This document shows, piece by piece, positions 17,000 to 26,039 of a stretch of DNA of 64,000 bases. The notes under the pieces were generated by a model. That model saw only the letters and a program-made list of their open reading frames with translations. It ran no database searches and was not told where the DNA came from. Source of the stretch: Alphaproteobacteria bacterium (lineage in GTDB: Bacteria > Pseudomonadota > Alphaproteobacteria > Rhodobacterales > Rhodobacteraceae); the NCBI GenBank assembly GCA_030425395.1, contig JAUIAS010000005.1:78814-142813 (forward strand), written 5' to 3'. Numbering within the stretch: the stretch's first letter is position 1; each line of letters starts with the position of its first letter. Both the position numbers and the translations under genes were made by a program.

Positions 17000-17863
17000 A
17001 TGGAGCGCCAAAACGGACATCCGTCCCGCCGCAGGTTGCTGCTGTCCCTGGCAGCGGCATTTGTGGCGGGTTGCACGGCTCCGCCTCCAGCCGCCCTGAT
17101 GCGCGCCGAAAGCACCGCAACAGGACAGCCCGTCGCCTTTGATGCCCCCGGCCTTGCGATCCGGGGCCGGTATCATCCGCCGTCGCGCGCACGCTCCGCG
17201 CGCCGCCTCTGGGTGGTGATCGAAGGCGATGGCGCGCTCTGGCGCAATGGGCAACCGCCCCGCGATCCGACACCGCGCAAACCGATCGGCCCGACGGTCA
17301 TTCCCGTCTTGCCCGCCGACGACGCCCGCCTGTGGCTGGCCCGGCCCTGCCAATACCTGACCCCCTCAGCCCACGAGACCTGCGACAGCCGCTATTGGAC
17401 AACAGATCGCTTCGCGGCACCGGTTCTCGCGGCCTACAATACCCTGATCGACCTCTACGCCAGTGGTCGCCAGATTGTGCTGATCGGGTTTTCGGGCGGT
17501 GGCGTGCTGGCAGCAGACCTTGCCCTTGCGCGCGCCGATACTGCCGGGCTGATCACGCTTGCCGCGCCGCTCGACCTCGCAGCGTGGACGGCCCACCATG
17601 GCGTGCCGCCATTGTCCGCAACGGTCCCATCCGGAAAACGCCTGCACGATCTGGCCAATCTCGACGCACCGGCGCTCTACCTCTTTGGCGCGCGCGACAC
17701 GGTGGTGCCGCCTGCAATGCTGTCACGCACCCGTCGCCTGCTGCCCGGAGACGCGGTAAAGATCGTGCCCGGCGCGCGCCATTCCGACAATTGGGCACAA
17801 ATCCTTCGGCCCCACCTCGCAGGTGTGGTCCCCCCAACGCCAGCCACGCGGCAACACGACTGA
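17000..17863 (+). CDS. Alpha/beta hydrolase lipoprotein
   Basis: A 287-residue hydrolase. The N-terminus has twin arginines, a hydrophobic core and a lipobox VAGC with Cys near residue 26, so it is predicted to be lipid-anchored. The nucleophile elbow GFSGGG (about 161-166) and a late H in ARHSDNW fit an alpha/beta hydrolase triad; the Asp is probably in GARDTVVPP. Substrate is unknown. The start lies three bases after the stop of the beta-barrel gene, so the two are almost certainly co-transcribed. Confidence 0.75.
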   Translation: MERQNGHPSRRRLLLSLAAAFVAGCTAPPPAALMRAESTATGQPVAFDAPGLAIRGRYHPPSRARSARRLWVVIEGDGALWRNGQPPRDPTPRKPIGPTVIPVLPADDARLWLARPCQYLTPSAHETCDSRYWTTDRFAAPVLAAYNTLIDLYASGRQIVLIGFSGGGVLAADLALARADTAGLITLAAPLDLAAWTAHHGVPPLSATVPSGKRLHDLANLDAPALYLFGARDTVVPPAMLSRTRRLLPGDAVKIVPGARHSDNWAQILRPHLAGVVPPTPATRQHD

Positions 17864-17937
17864 ACGCGCCAAAGCCCGCCATACTCAATCAGCGCAACAG
17901 GATCATCCGGCCAAAAGCACACCCGGTCCGTGCCAAA

Positions 17938-17960
17938 CAGGCGGGCGGCCTGCCCACCTG
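17938..17960. terminator. Possible terminator hairpin between convergent genes
   Basis: Nine-base arms caggcgggc (17938-17946) and gcccacctg (17952-17960) pair with one mismatch around a ggcct loop, followed by ccttttgg on the plus strand. Weak T-run; offered as a possible terminator of the beta-barrel/lipoprotein operon. Confidence 0.35.
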
Positions 17961-17970
17961 CCTTTTGGCA

Positions 17971-19299
17971 TCACGCCTTCTGCTTTTTCAACTCGACCAA
18001 AGCCACCGCCTTGATTTCCTCGCGCAGCGCCGCCAACAACTGTTTCTTGTTGTCCTTCACGATGCTGTCGAACACGCTGTCCATCTCTCCGGACGCGGTG
18101 AGATCGCTGGCAAAGGCTTGCGCGGTCTTGTTGGGATCTTTTCCGGAAACCCGTTTGACATCGCCCGTCACCCATTTGGTGATCTGGTCGGTGAGCCATT
18201 TGCCACTGCCCAGGTATTTGTTGAGCGATCCCATCGTCACCCGCATCAAGAACTTGCTGACCGCAATCCCCATGATGCCGCCGCGCGCCTTGATCAGCGC
18301 ATCGGTGCTGTTGATCCCGAGCTTTTGCACCATCACCTTCACCTCGGCGGCGTAAAGCTCATTCAGGTTCAACGGCCCGTTGGAAATGATCCGCTTCACC
18401 TGATTTTCGAGAAACTTGTTCGAGGTGGCGAATTTCACGATATGGGGGCCCGCGTATTTCATGATGACGCCAACCACCGCAGCCCCCGCGGCCCCGGCCA
18501 GCGCGCTGCCCGCCGCACGTTTGAGAGTGTCATCCACCGATCGCGGCTTGGTCCCCGCGGCCACCCGGCCGATGTTGTCGAACCCGTCAAAGGTCATCGA
18601 CGTGCCCGCGCCGACACCTGCGCCGGTCAGGATACCCGCCGTCAGACCCACCGGCGCGATCACGGTTGTCGCGGCCACCGCGCCACAGACCATGCCAACG
18701 CTTTTGACCCCTTCCAACACGGTCACCGTGCCTTCACCGGCGTTGATGATCCCCTCGATCCAATTCAAAACCTCGTTGGAATATTTTGAGATGGCCACAT
18801 TGGCAGGTTCAATGGTCTTTTCAAATGCCTTGTAGTTCCTCGCCTTGCAGGCCTTTTCCGCCGAACTGAACGCCGATTCCGCCTTCTTGCGGGATTTTGG
18901 TTCGGGCACGCGATTGACCAGACTGACACAGGCCGCCACGAACCATTGATCGTCGTTGATCTTGATCTGCGCGTCATGGCGCCCCTGCGCATAGGTCAAC
19001 TTCTGCTTGAGCTTGAAGACGGCCTCGTCCATCTTCGCATGCACTTCCTTGAGATACGCCTTGTAGGTCGCCTCGTTCATGTGCTTGACGCCGGACTTGG
19101 TCTTGACCACGTAAACCTTGCCCTTGGGGTCGGGGATGGTGACCTTGGTGCCCTTGGGCAGTTCCTTGCCCGCCTTGAGATCCTTGTAGATGCCCTTGTT
19201 TGCCTTATGGGTCAGGACGGTGGCAGGGTCCTTGATCCGGTGCTTTGCGATGATCGTATCCATCGTGTCGCCGGGTTTGGTTGTGTACACAATCCACAT
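17971..19299 (-). CDS. LysM-domain protein with glycine/alanine-rich hydrophobic centre
   Basis: A 442-residue protein. Residues 1-50 look like a LysM peptidoglycan-binding module (MWIVYTTKPGDTMDTIIAKH followed by LPKGTKVTIP), but no signal peptide precedes it. A lysine-rich helical part follows, then, at about 195-300, a hydrophobic Gly/Ala-rich region (VGLTAGILTGAGVGAGTSM, AAGSALAGAAGAAVVGV) resembling glycine-zipper or pore-forming segments, and a helical basic C-terminus. LysM at the N-terminus without an export signal is seen in phage-tail-like and contractile-injection cargo as well as in envelope proteins exported by other routes. The function is unknown. GAGGAC precedes the start. Confidence 0.55.
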   Translation of the reverse strand: MWIVYTTKPGDTMDTIIAKHRIKDPATVLTHKANKGIYKDLKAGKELPKGTKVTIPDPKGKVYVVKTKSGVKHMNEATYKAYLKEVHAKMDEAVFKLKQKLTYAQGRHDAQIKINDDQWFVAACVSLVNRVPEPKSRKKAESAFSSAEKACKARNYKAFEKTIEPANVAISKYSNEVLNWIEGIINAGEGTVTVLEGVKSVGMVCGAVAATTVIAPVGLTAGILTGAGVGAGTSMTFDGFDNIGRVAAGTKPRSVDDTLKRAAGSALAGAAGAAVVGVIMKYAGPHIVKFATSNKFLENQVKRIISNGPLNLNELYAAEVKVMVQKLGINSTDALIKARGGIMGIAVSKFLMRVTMGSLNKYLGSGKWLTDQITKWVTGDVKRVSGKDPNKTAQAFASDLTASGEMDSVFDSIVKDNKKQLLAALREEIKAVALVELKKQKA

Positions 19300-19534
19300 A
19301 GACGGCTGTCCTCAATATATTTCAAAATCAAAAACGCGACTGCTGAAAATGCGGGACTGAAAATGACCCTAAGGCAGGCGTGCTACAGAGTGTCGGTATC
19401 GCCCTGCAATCCGTCAAGTAGGGAGATCCGCAAAATTTTGCACCATCATGCTTTTTCTTGGAAAAATTGATGTATTTTCGGGCGCAAGGCCGCCAAACCC
19501 GGCCAAAACCACCCGACCACAGAGGCCCGAGCCA

Positions 19535-19566
19535 ATAAAAAACGCCGCCCCCCAACGGGAACGGCG
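19535..19566 (-). terminator. Intrinsic terminator of cysE
   Basis: On the minus strand a ten-pair stem (cgccgttccc with gggggcggcg, two G-T pairs) with a four-base loop runs into TTTTTT. It lies 27 bases after the cysE stop codon. Confidence 0.8.
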
Positions 19567-19592
19567 CATTCAAAACCACAAGAGTTCAGGGA

Positions 19593-20417
19593 TCACTCAG
19601 CCGTGCGGGTCTCTGCAAGACCAAAACGCTGGTCCATCTTGACCGACGGCTGATCACAGCCCGCCTCGCCAACAATCCGTGCCGGAATGCCCGCCACGGT
19701 CTTGCACGGCGGCACCTCGTCCAGAACCACGGACCCCGCCGCGATCCGCGAACAATGGCCAACCTTGATATTGCCAAGAACCTTGGCCCCCGCTCCGATC
19801 AGAACCCCGTCGCCGATCTTGGGGTGGCGGTCCTGCTCTTCCTTGCCGGTCCCGCCCAGCGTCACCGAATGCAGCATCGACACGTTGTCCCCGACAACCG
19901 CCGTCTCGCCGATCACGATGGAATGGGCGTGGTCGATCATGATGCCCTTTCCGATCCGCGCCGCGGGATGGATATCCATGCCAAAGATCTCGGACACCCG
20001 CATCTGGAAGAAATAGGCCAGATCGTATTTACCCTGCGTCCACAGCCAATGCCCCACGCGGTAGGCCTGCATCGCCTGATATCCCTTGAAATACAGGATC
20101 GGCTGCAACAGCCGGTGGCACGCCGGATCGCGTTCGTAAACAGCCACAAGATCCGCCCGCGCCGCCTCAATGAGTTCGGGGGCCTCGGCATAGGCTTCCT
20201 CTGCGATCTCGCGCAGCAGAACCATCGACATTTCGTTCGAGCTCAGCTTGGCCGCGATCCGGTAGGACAGCGCCTTGTCCAGCGTTCGGTGGTGCAGGAT
20301 ACAAGCATGCACCAGCCCGCCCATCAATGGCTCAATCCGCACCGCCTCGCGGGCTTCATGGGTAATCCGATCCCAGACCGGATCGACCGGGGCAATTTTC
20401 GCGCGTCTCTCAGCCAT
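19593..20417 (-). CDS. cysE: Serine O-acetyltransferase
   Basis: A 274-residue cytoplasmic enzyme transferring acetyl from acetyl-CoA to L-serine, the first step of cysteine synthesis. The N-terminal helical domain covers about residues 10-140; the left-handed beta-helix of hexapeptide repeats follows, with the catalytic DHAHSIVIGE segment and GDNVSMLHSVTLGGTGK, and the C-terminal HPKIGDGVLIGAGAKVLGN coil. Length is typical of CysE. A short inverted sequence (ctagcatagccatttaggct then ag) sits just upstream at about 20440-20461 and could be an operator. The gene is followed by a clear terminator. Confidence 0.9.
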   Translation of the reverse strand: MAERRAKIAPVDPVWDRITHEAREAVRIEPLMGGLVHACILHHRTLDKALSYRIAAKLSSNEMSMVLLREIAEEAYAEAPELIEAARADLVAVYERDPACHRLLQPILYFKGYQAMQAYRVGHWLWTQGKYDLAYFFQMRVSEIFGMDIHPAARIGKGIMIDHAHSIVIGETAVVGDNVSMLHSVTLGGTGKEEQDRHPKIGDGVLIGAGAKVLGNIKVGHCSRIAAGSVVLDEVPPCKTVAGIPARIVGEAGCDQPSVKMDQRFGLAETRTAE

Positions 20418-20505
20418 GCCGCTATCCTCCGTTTCACTCTAGCATAGCCATTTAGGCTAGAAATTCACAAACGCAAATGCGTGATGTGGATTTTCACGGA
20501 TCGCG

Positions 20506-21021
20506 ATGGGTCGGAACGGCACAAAACTTTGGGTTGATTTCACACCCCCAGCGGCACCTAAAATGAGTGGCACCAAAAATGCGAAACGATCCCCGCCCGC
20601 TTCGGCCCCGCCCGGTCAGGACTGCCCCATGTTGTCGCCCGAAACCGAATACACCATCCACCAATTGGCTGACGCGTTCTATGCCAGCTTCAAATGGATC
20701 GCCTCGCGACACCACGACGCTCCGATTGCTGACCTTGCAGGGTCGTGGGCGGAGCTCATGGCCAGCGGCTTGCAGGATACCCGCATCATGGCCCCTCCGA
20801 TCGTGGACTACGACGAACCGCACCTGCCGTTCATCGAGGTTCACACCGTCAAGACCGAACTCTTCACGGTCGCCCGAAGCGGCATGCTCGGCGGCCCGCC
20901 GCTCGATCTGATCCTGCAAATCTGGTTCGACACCGCCGACATGAAAGGCGGGTTCGGCATTCCCCTGCATTTCAGAGGAATCCCCTCCGCCGGTGTCATT
21001 CCCGAAGATATCTGGATATGA
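20506..21021 (+). CDS. Hypothetical protein
   Basis: A reading frame of 171 codons; the true start may be the ATG at 20563 or 20629 because the first ~40 residues are low-complexity (proline/lysine) and no strong ribosome site is seen at 20506. From residue 42 it has a folded look (LSPETEYTIHQLADAFYASF, HLPFIEVHTVKTEL). I do not recognise the family. It overlaps by 29 bases the next reading frame in another phase, so the two may be translationally coupled or parts of one gene with a frameshift. Confidence 0.45.
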   Translation: MGRNGTKLWVDFTPPAAPKMSGTKNAKRSPPASAPPGQDCPMLSPETEYTIHQLADAFYASFKWIASRHHDAPIADLAGSWAELMASGLQDTRIMAPPIVDYDEPHLPFIEVHTVKTELFTVARSGMLGGPPLDLILQIWFDTADMKGGFGIPLHFRGIPSAGVIPEDIWI

Positions 21022-21364
21022 TGTCCGCGAGACCGCGCACAAGCTCAATGTCGCAACCCCCTCCGGAAAAATCGTCTTCATTGCAAACAAAGGGGATTTT
21101 GATCAGGGCGACAGCTTTTTCGGGCAGCCCGATCCGCTGCTGGCGATGAATGCCCATCAGGTCAGCAGCACACTCTACCCGCCACATCCGGTTTCGGGGC
21201 GTCGCATCCGGAATTTCAGCATTGATCTCGCCTCCGGCTGGATCGGCGATCCAGTGCTCTCCGGTCGCGAATCCTCCCCCGTAATCGACGAAGTCCTGTC
21301 GAATTTTTACGTCAGTCACATTCTTCGTATCCGGATCACCAGCCCACACCCGAGCCGCGATTGA
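20993..21364 (+). CDS. Hypothetical protein, possibly continuation of the previous gene
   Basis: A 123-residue frame beginning inside the end of the preceding gene. It contains VATPSGKIVFIANKGDFDQG and a C-terminal RIRITSPHPSRD. No known domain is recognised. Its codon composition looks coding. If the upstream gene and this one are a single ancestral gene, a frameshift lies between 20993 and 21021. Confidence 0.4.
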   Translation: MSFPKISGYDVRETAHKLNVATPSGKIVFIANKGDFDQGDSFFGQPDPLLAMNAHQVSSTLYPPHPVSGRRIRNFSIDLASGWIGDPVLSGRESSPVIDEVLSNFYVSHILRIRITSPHPSRD

Positions 21365-21407
21365 CGTAACCGCATGGAGGCGCGGCCCACGCCGCGCGCT
21401 TCACCGG

Positions 21408-21683
21408 CTACCGGACTGACACGCCCCCCAACACCACCACAACCGCGCGCCGCCAGCGCGCGTTGTCAAATCCCGGCTCCGGCGCCTTGGGCCAGCCCGA
21501 CACCGCCGCCTCCACGCTGCCATCGCCCCAGCGCGGGTGCGGTCGGCCTTTTGCGCGCCGATACAGCCCCGCGATCCGCGCGCGGGCAAAGGCACGGGCC
21601 ACCATCGCCGCCCATTCCGCCTCTGGCGCGCGGATCATCGTGCGCGCCAGAGCCACCACATCTCCGTGAATGAGCGGCAACAC
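21408..21683 (-). CDS. DUF7742-like small protein downstream of the GTA cluster
   Basis: A 91-residue protein from a GTG at 21683, four bases after the gp15 stop. The pattern IHGDVVALARTM followed by YRRAKGRPHPRWGDGSVEAA is one I associate with small proteins encoded after GTA gp15 in Rhodobacterales. A function is not established. The spacing suggests it is the last gene of the GTA transcript. Confidence 0.6.
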   Translation of the reverse strand: MLPLIHGDVVALARTMIRAPEAEWAAMVARAFARARIAGLYRRAKGRPHPRWGDGSVEAAVSGWPKAPEPGFDNARWRRAVVVVLGGVSVR

Positions 21684-21687
21684 CGGA

Positions 21688-24600
21688 TCACACCGTGATC
21701 GTGATCGCCGCCGCCGGTCCCGCGCCATAGCTCGACGACACCTGCGCCACTTCGACCCGGCGCAGCCCCGCGCCGCCATCCGCTGCGATCTCCGCCGCGC
21801 CGTACGTCCATTCCGGCCCTTCGGTCACCGCCTCGCGCAGCAAACCCTGCCCTGCAAAAACCCTGACCGCATAGGCCTCGCCCGCTTCGCCCAGCGGAAT
21901 CTCTGGCGCGTCCCAGCCATCGGCGTCGATCCGCCCGCGCCGCACCCAGCGCAAGGCAACCCCGCCGCCCACCGGTTCGGCCCGCACATGACACGGGGAC
22001 AAGGGCCGCAGCCCGTTGCCGTCGAACGCCTCCACCCGATGCTGATAGGTCGGGTCGCTCAGCGGCCGCCGCGCCGGGCCGATCCGGTAATGCCGCGCAA
22101 CCCGGCGCAGGGATGGCGGCAGATCGATCTGCCCCACCGCCCCGTCCAGCAGCACCACCCATGATCCTTCGGGCCAGACGTCCGGCATCACCCCGTCGCT
22201 GCCCGCCATCCCGCGCAACCGCCCCCGCAGCCAATAGGTATCCGTCTCGACCAATTCAGCCTCGGCAAACTGGAACACCTCCCAATTTCCGTGGCTTCCA
22301 TCTCCGATCGCCGCGATATTGGCCCCGTTGAGCACCGCGCCGCGGGTTCGGCTTTCCAGGCTGCCCGCCAGCATCCTGACCTCCAGCGCATCTCCGTCGT
22401 CCCACCGGTCCGACGGCGCACGCCGCAGCGGGGTCAACGTGCGGCCCATCGTGGCCCGCGCGGCCTGCACCTGCTCAAGCGCATAACCCTCATCGGCATC
22501 CGCCCCGTAAACCGCCACACGCCCCGGCCACGGATCACCCGACACCGCCAGATGCGGCGCGTGCGCGGCTTCGTCCCCCCGGATCAAAGGCAGGTCAAGG
22601 AAATGCGCCACCACCGGCACCGGTGCCACGAAAGCCCGCGCGCGCGGCAATGGCTCCTGCACGATCCGCCGACGGTACAGCGCGGGATCGACCCGCACCG
22701 CCTCGGCGCTCTGGAACTCGGCCTGCTCAAGCCGGTCCACCCGCCACAGCCCGGATTGCCCCTCCAGCGCGATCAGATCGCCCGCGCCGATCTCCTGACG
22801 CGACGGCGGCAGCGACACCCGCATTCCGTCGCGCGCCAGCCGCGCCTCGCTCAGCCAGCGTTCGGCCACCGCGCGGCCCTCGGCGCGGGTCATCGACAGA
22901 GGCATCTCGCTACCGGCAACGGCATGGGTGGCCTCATCGGGCAGCACTGCCTCTTCGGCCACCGCCTCGTGATCGGCGTCCGCTTCGGTGAACCGCAGCC
23001 GCACGCGCCCGGATTGTTCGGCCTGCGCCGCGCGGGTAAATTCCGCCTGCCCGTCGGTCTCTCCCTCGGCCACGATATCGTCGGCGCGCAGGGAAAATAC
23101 CGCAGCATCCCCCCGCATGACAAAGCGCAGAACCCCGTCCCGCTCGACCGCGTCGAACCCGTGGCTCAGCATCAAGGGCTGCAACATCGCGCGCGCGTCC
23201 GAAACCGCGTCCACCGCATAGCCGCGGACCACCCCCACCAGTCCAGACACGTCAATACCGCAAAGCCCCGCGCGGGCGCAGATTTCGGCCACCACATCGG
23301 CCAGGGTCTGCACCGACAAACGCCCGTTGATCCAGTGACCGCGATGGAAATTCACCCCATCCGCCCACAGCGCGCCGTTGTTGGGAAAAAACGGAAACGG
23401 TCGCGCGTCCCATGCCCAGACGAACGCGCGCGACATATCCACCATCGGCCCCTCATAGTGCGGCGATACCGGGTTGTGGGCCGGGTCCGTCCAATACCGC
23501 TCCATCGCCTGCAGATACCGGATCTGGATCAGATCATCGCGCCCGCCGTCCGAATAGGGCGGCAATCCGCTCTCGGAACTGCGCAGATCGACAAACCTGT
23601 TGGGGGCGTTGGTGCCCTTGTCCACCGCCGCGCACCCCATTTCGGTAAACCAGACTGGCTTGGACATCGGCTCCCAATCGGTGGCTTCATCGGCACGCAC
23701 ACCGGCCACGCGGTCGTGGTGCTGATGCTCCCACCAGCCGCGAATATCCTTATAGCGCCAGATCCAGTGTTCACCGTGGGCATCGTCCACGATCGGTGTG
23801 CGCCGCTGCGCCGCGCGGGCCTCGGGGCCGGTGTAATACCAGTCATACCCCTCGCCGCCTGCGACGTTCGCGGTCAGGTAACCGGTGTTGTGAATACCGC
23901 CCCATCCGGCATCCGCATGACCGGGTTCGTCGCGCCAATCCGACACGGGCATGTAATTGTCGATCCCGATGAAATCTATGGAGTCATCCGCCCAAAGCGG
24001 ATCAAGGTGAAAGAACACATCCCCCGATCCGTCCTGCGGATGATATCCGAAATATTCCGACCAGTCAGCTGCATAGCCGATCTTGACCTCCGGCCCGAGG
24101 ATCGAACGCACCTCGGCCGCCAGCGCCTGCAACTGCGCCACGGCCGGAAAACTGTTGCCCGCCCCGCGCAAGGTTGTCAGACCCCGCATCTCCGATCCGA
24201 TGCAAAACGCCTCGACCCCGCCCGCCGCCGCGCAAAGCGCCGCATAATGCAGGATGAAGCGTCGGAACCCCCACTCATCCGGCCCGGAATAGGCCACAGC
24301 CCCCGGCGACACCGCGAAATCCGACGCTTGCGCGGTTCCAAAGAAAGCCGCCACCTCGTCCGCCATTGCCGCCGTGCCGTCCGGCGACCCCGCGCGCCCC
24401 GGAGCCACCGACGCGGAGATCCGCCCGCGCCACGGCATCACGGGCTGTTCCTCGCCGCCATAGGGATCGGCCCGCCCGTTGCCCTCCAGTTGCTCCATCA
24501 GCACAAAAGGATAGAACATCACCCGCTTGCCCGCGTCCTGCATCGCGGCAATCGCCTCGATCACCGACGTATCGGCAGGGGTGCCACCATAGATGACACG

Positions 24601-25599
24601 ATCGTCCACGCGCGGCACCTCGCCCGCCTGCGCCCGGCCCAGCCCCGACACGACCCACGGCATGCCCTGCCCCTCGGCGGCGCGGCTTTCCACCTTGGGG
24701 CGCAACTGGCAGGCCCCGCAACGCAGATCGTCACCGAACCACGACACCACCAGCGATGCCGCTTCCAGCGCCGGAGCCTCGGCCTCAAGCGCGGTCAGGG
24801 AACCGCTGAAGTCCGGCACGCCCAGCGCGGTATTGACATTGGCGGGCCACGCCTGCCCCGGCCCCCCCGAGTAATAGACCGGCGTGGTAGCCAGCGCGTA
24901 TTCCCCGGTGCCGGGGATCATCGCGACCGCGCGGACGGTGCGCGCCAGAACGTCGCCCGGCTGGGACGACGCCGCACAGACCCGCACCACCTCAAAGGAA
25001 AACTGCGGCACCCGATTACCGAACCGCTCCAGCGCCAGATCCTCGATCACCACATAGGCCGTGCCGCGATAAGCGGGCACCATGCCCGCGCCCTCAACCG
25101 ACTCCATCACCGGATCGGGCAACTGCCGGGCATCGCCGCGATAAACCGTCATGCCCAGATCGGACGGCGCGATTTCCTCGCCATCCGCCCAGACCCGCGC
25201 AACGTGGCTGATCTCACCCTCGCAGAGCGCAATCGCAAGGCTCACCGCGTAGCTGTAAGACGTCGTCTGCGGCTGGCGCGGTGCCCCCTTGCCGCTGCCG
25301 CCACCCGAAACGGTGGCCGTCTCGATGAAATCCGACGCCCAGATCACCTGCCCGCCGACCCGCACACGGCCAAAGATCACCGGCACCGCCGCACCCTCCG
25401 CCGCGCCGGTCAGGCGCAGCCGGTCCACCTTGCCGGTGACCACGGGCTCGGATCCCGTGCCCATGATCCTTTCGTCGATCATCCGGCCCAGCGTCGCTCC
25501 GACCGCGCGCCCGACAACGGCCGAGGAAATCCCCGCCACCGTGCCGCCTATGCCGCTCCCGATTGCGGCTCCAGCCGCCGACAGAACTATCGTCGCCAT
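21688..25599 (-). CDS. GTA host-specificity / tail-tip protein gp15 (megatron)
   Basis: A 1303-residue baseplate/tail-fibre protein, the largest GTA structural component. A glycine-rich N-terminus (SAAGAAIGSGIGGTVAG) precedes tail domains; a glycosidase-like TIM barrel lies around residues 400-730 (KIGYAADWSEYFGYHPQDGS, IDFIGIDNYMPVSDW); phage-tail_3-type domains follow to the C-terminus. In the studied Rhodobacter capsulatus GTA the equivalent protein forms the tail tip that penetrates the envelope. The ATG at 25599 overlaps the gp14 stop by one base (ATG TGATG), which fixes the start; upstream in-frame codons lie inside gp14. Confidence 0.9.
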   Translation of the reverse strand: MATIVLSAAGAAIGSGIGGTVAGISSAVVGRAVGATLGRMIDERIMGTGSEPVVTGKVDRLRLTGAAEGAAVPVIFGRVRVGGQVIWASDFIETATVSGGGSGKGAPRQPQTTSYSYAVSLAIALCEGEISHVARVWADGEEIAPSDLGMTVYRGDARQLPDPVMESVEGAGMVPAYRGTAYVVIEDLALERFGNRVPQFSFEVVRVCAASSQPGDVLARTVRAVAMIPGTGEYALATTPVYYSGGPGQAWPANVNTALGVPDFSGSLTALEAEAPALEAASLVVSWFGDDLRCGACQLRPKVESRAAEGQGMPWVVSGLGRAQAGEVPRVDDRVIYGGTPADTSVIEAIAAMQDAGKRVMFYPFVLMEQLEGNGRADPYGGEEQPVMPWRGRISASVAPGRAGSPDGTAAMADEVAAFFGTAQASDFAVSPGAVAYSGPDEWGFRRFILHYAALCAAAGGVEAFCIGSEMRGLTTLRGAGNSFPAVAQLQALAAEVRSILGPEVKIGYAADWSEYFGYHPQDGSGDVFFHLDPLWADDSIDFIGIDNYMPVSDWRDEPGHADAGWGGIHNTGYLTANVAGGEGYDWYYTGPEARAAQRRTPIVDDAHGEHWIWRYKDIRGWWEHQHHDRVAGVRADEATDWEPMSKPVWFTEMGCAAVDKGTNAPNRFVDLRSSESGLPPYSDGGRDDLIQIRYLQAMERYWTDPAHNPVSPHYEGPMVDMSRAFVWAWDARPFPFFPNNGALWADGVNFHRGHWINGRLSVQTLADVVAEICARAGLCGIDVSGLVGVVRGYAVDAVSDARAMLQPLMLSHGFDAVERDGVLRFVMRGDAAVFSLRADDIVAEGETDGQAEFTRAAQAEQSGRVRLRFTEADADHEAVAEEAVLPDEATHAVAGSEMPLSMTRAEGRAVAERWLSEARLARDGMRVSLPPSRQEIGAGDLIALEGQSGLWRVDRLEQAEFQSAEAVRVDPALYRRRIVQEPLPRARAFVAPVPVVAHFLDLPLIRGDEAAHAPHLAVSGDPWPGRVAVYGADADEGYALEQVQAARATMGRTLTPLRRAPSDRWDDGDALEVRMLAGSLESRTRGAVLNGANIAAIGDGSHGNWEVFQFAEAELVETDTYWLRGRLRGMAGSDGVMPDVWPEGSWVVLLDGAVGQIDLPPSLRRVARHYRIGPARRPLSDPTYQHRVEAFDGNGLRPLSPCHVRAEPVGGGVALRWVRRGRIDADGWDAPEIPLGEAGEAYAVRVFAGQGLLREAVTEGPEWTYGAAEIAADGGAGLRRVEVAQVSSSYGAGPAAAITITV

Positions 25600-26039
25600 C
25601 ACATACCCCCTTCGGGAAAGGCAAACCGCGCCACCACCCGCCGCGCCCAAGGCCGCGTCAGCGCGCTTTCGATCACCCCACGCCCCGAATAGGCGTGGAC
25701 AAAGGCAGGCACCGCTCCCGCTTGGCTGAGAATGCCCAGATGCTTGGCCACAGCGCCGATGCGCATCCGGAACAACAGCACCTGACCGGGCTGCCATGGC
25801 GTCTCGTCGGGCACCGCCCGCAGATGCCGCAGCGCCGCGCGCCAAAGCCGTTCATCGCCCTGCGGCTCGGACCAGTCGCGCGTATAGGGCGGCGGGATTT
25901 CCGGCTCAGGTCCGGCCACTTCGCGCCAGACACCCCGCACAAGACCCAGACAATCCGCCCCCACCCCGCGCCGCGACGCCTGATGCCGATAGGGCGTGCC
26001 GATCCAGCCACGCGCCGCCATCACCACCGCGCCGCTCAT
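25599..26039 (-). CDS. GTA gp14, NlpC/P60 family cell-wall peptidase
   Basis: A 146-residue cysteine peptidase of the baseplate, predicted to cleave peptide stems of peptidoglycan during DNA delivery. The catalytic Cys is in GADCLGLVRG (about residue 30) and His in AKHLGIL (about 100), with a third polar residue in the FVHAY segment. Its start overlaps the gp13 stop by four bases (ATGA) and its stop overlaps the gp15 start by one, showing tight translational coupling. Confidence 0.9.
   Translation of the reverse strand: MSGAVVMAARGWIGTPYRHQASRRGVGADCLGLVRGVWREVAGPEPEIPPPYTRDWSEPQGDERLWRAALRHLRAVPDETPWQPGQVLLFRMRIGAVAKHLGILSQAGAVPAFVHAYSGRGVIESALTRPWARRVVARFAFPEGGM

Noticed and set aside
22291..25692. 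Very long open frame on the plus strand opposite GTA gp15
   Set aside because: High-GC genes often leave their antisense strand open; the composition is Arg/His/Pro-rich and no domain is recognisable, whereas gp15 is clearly coding.
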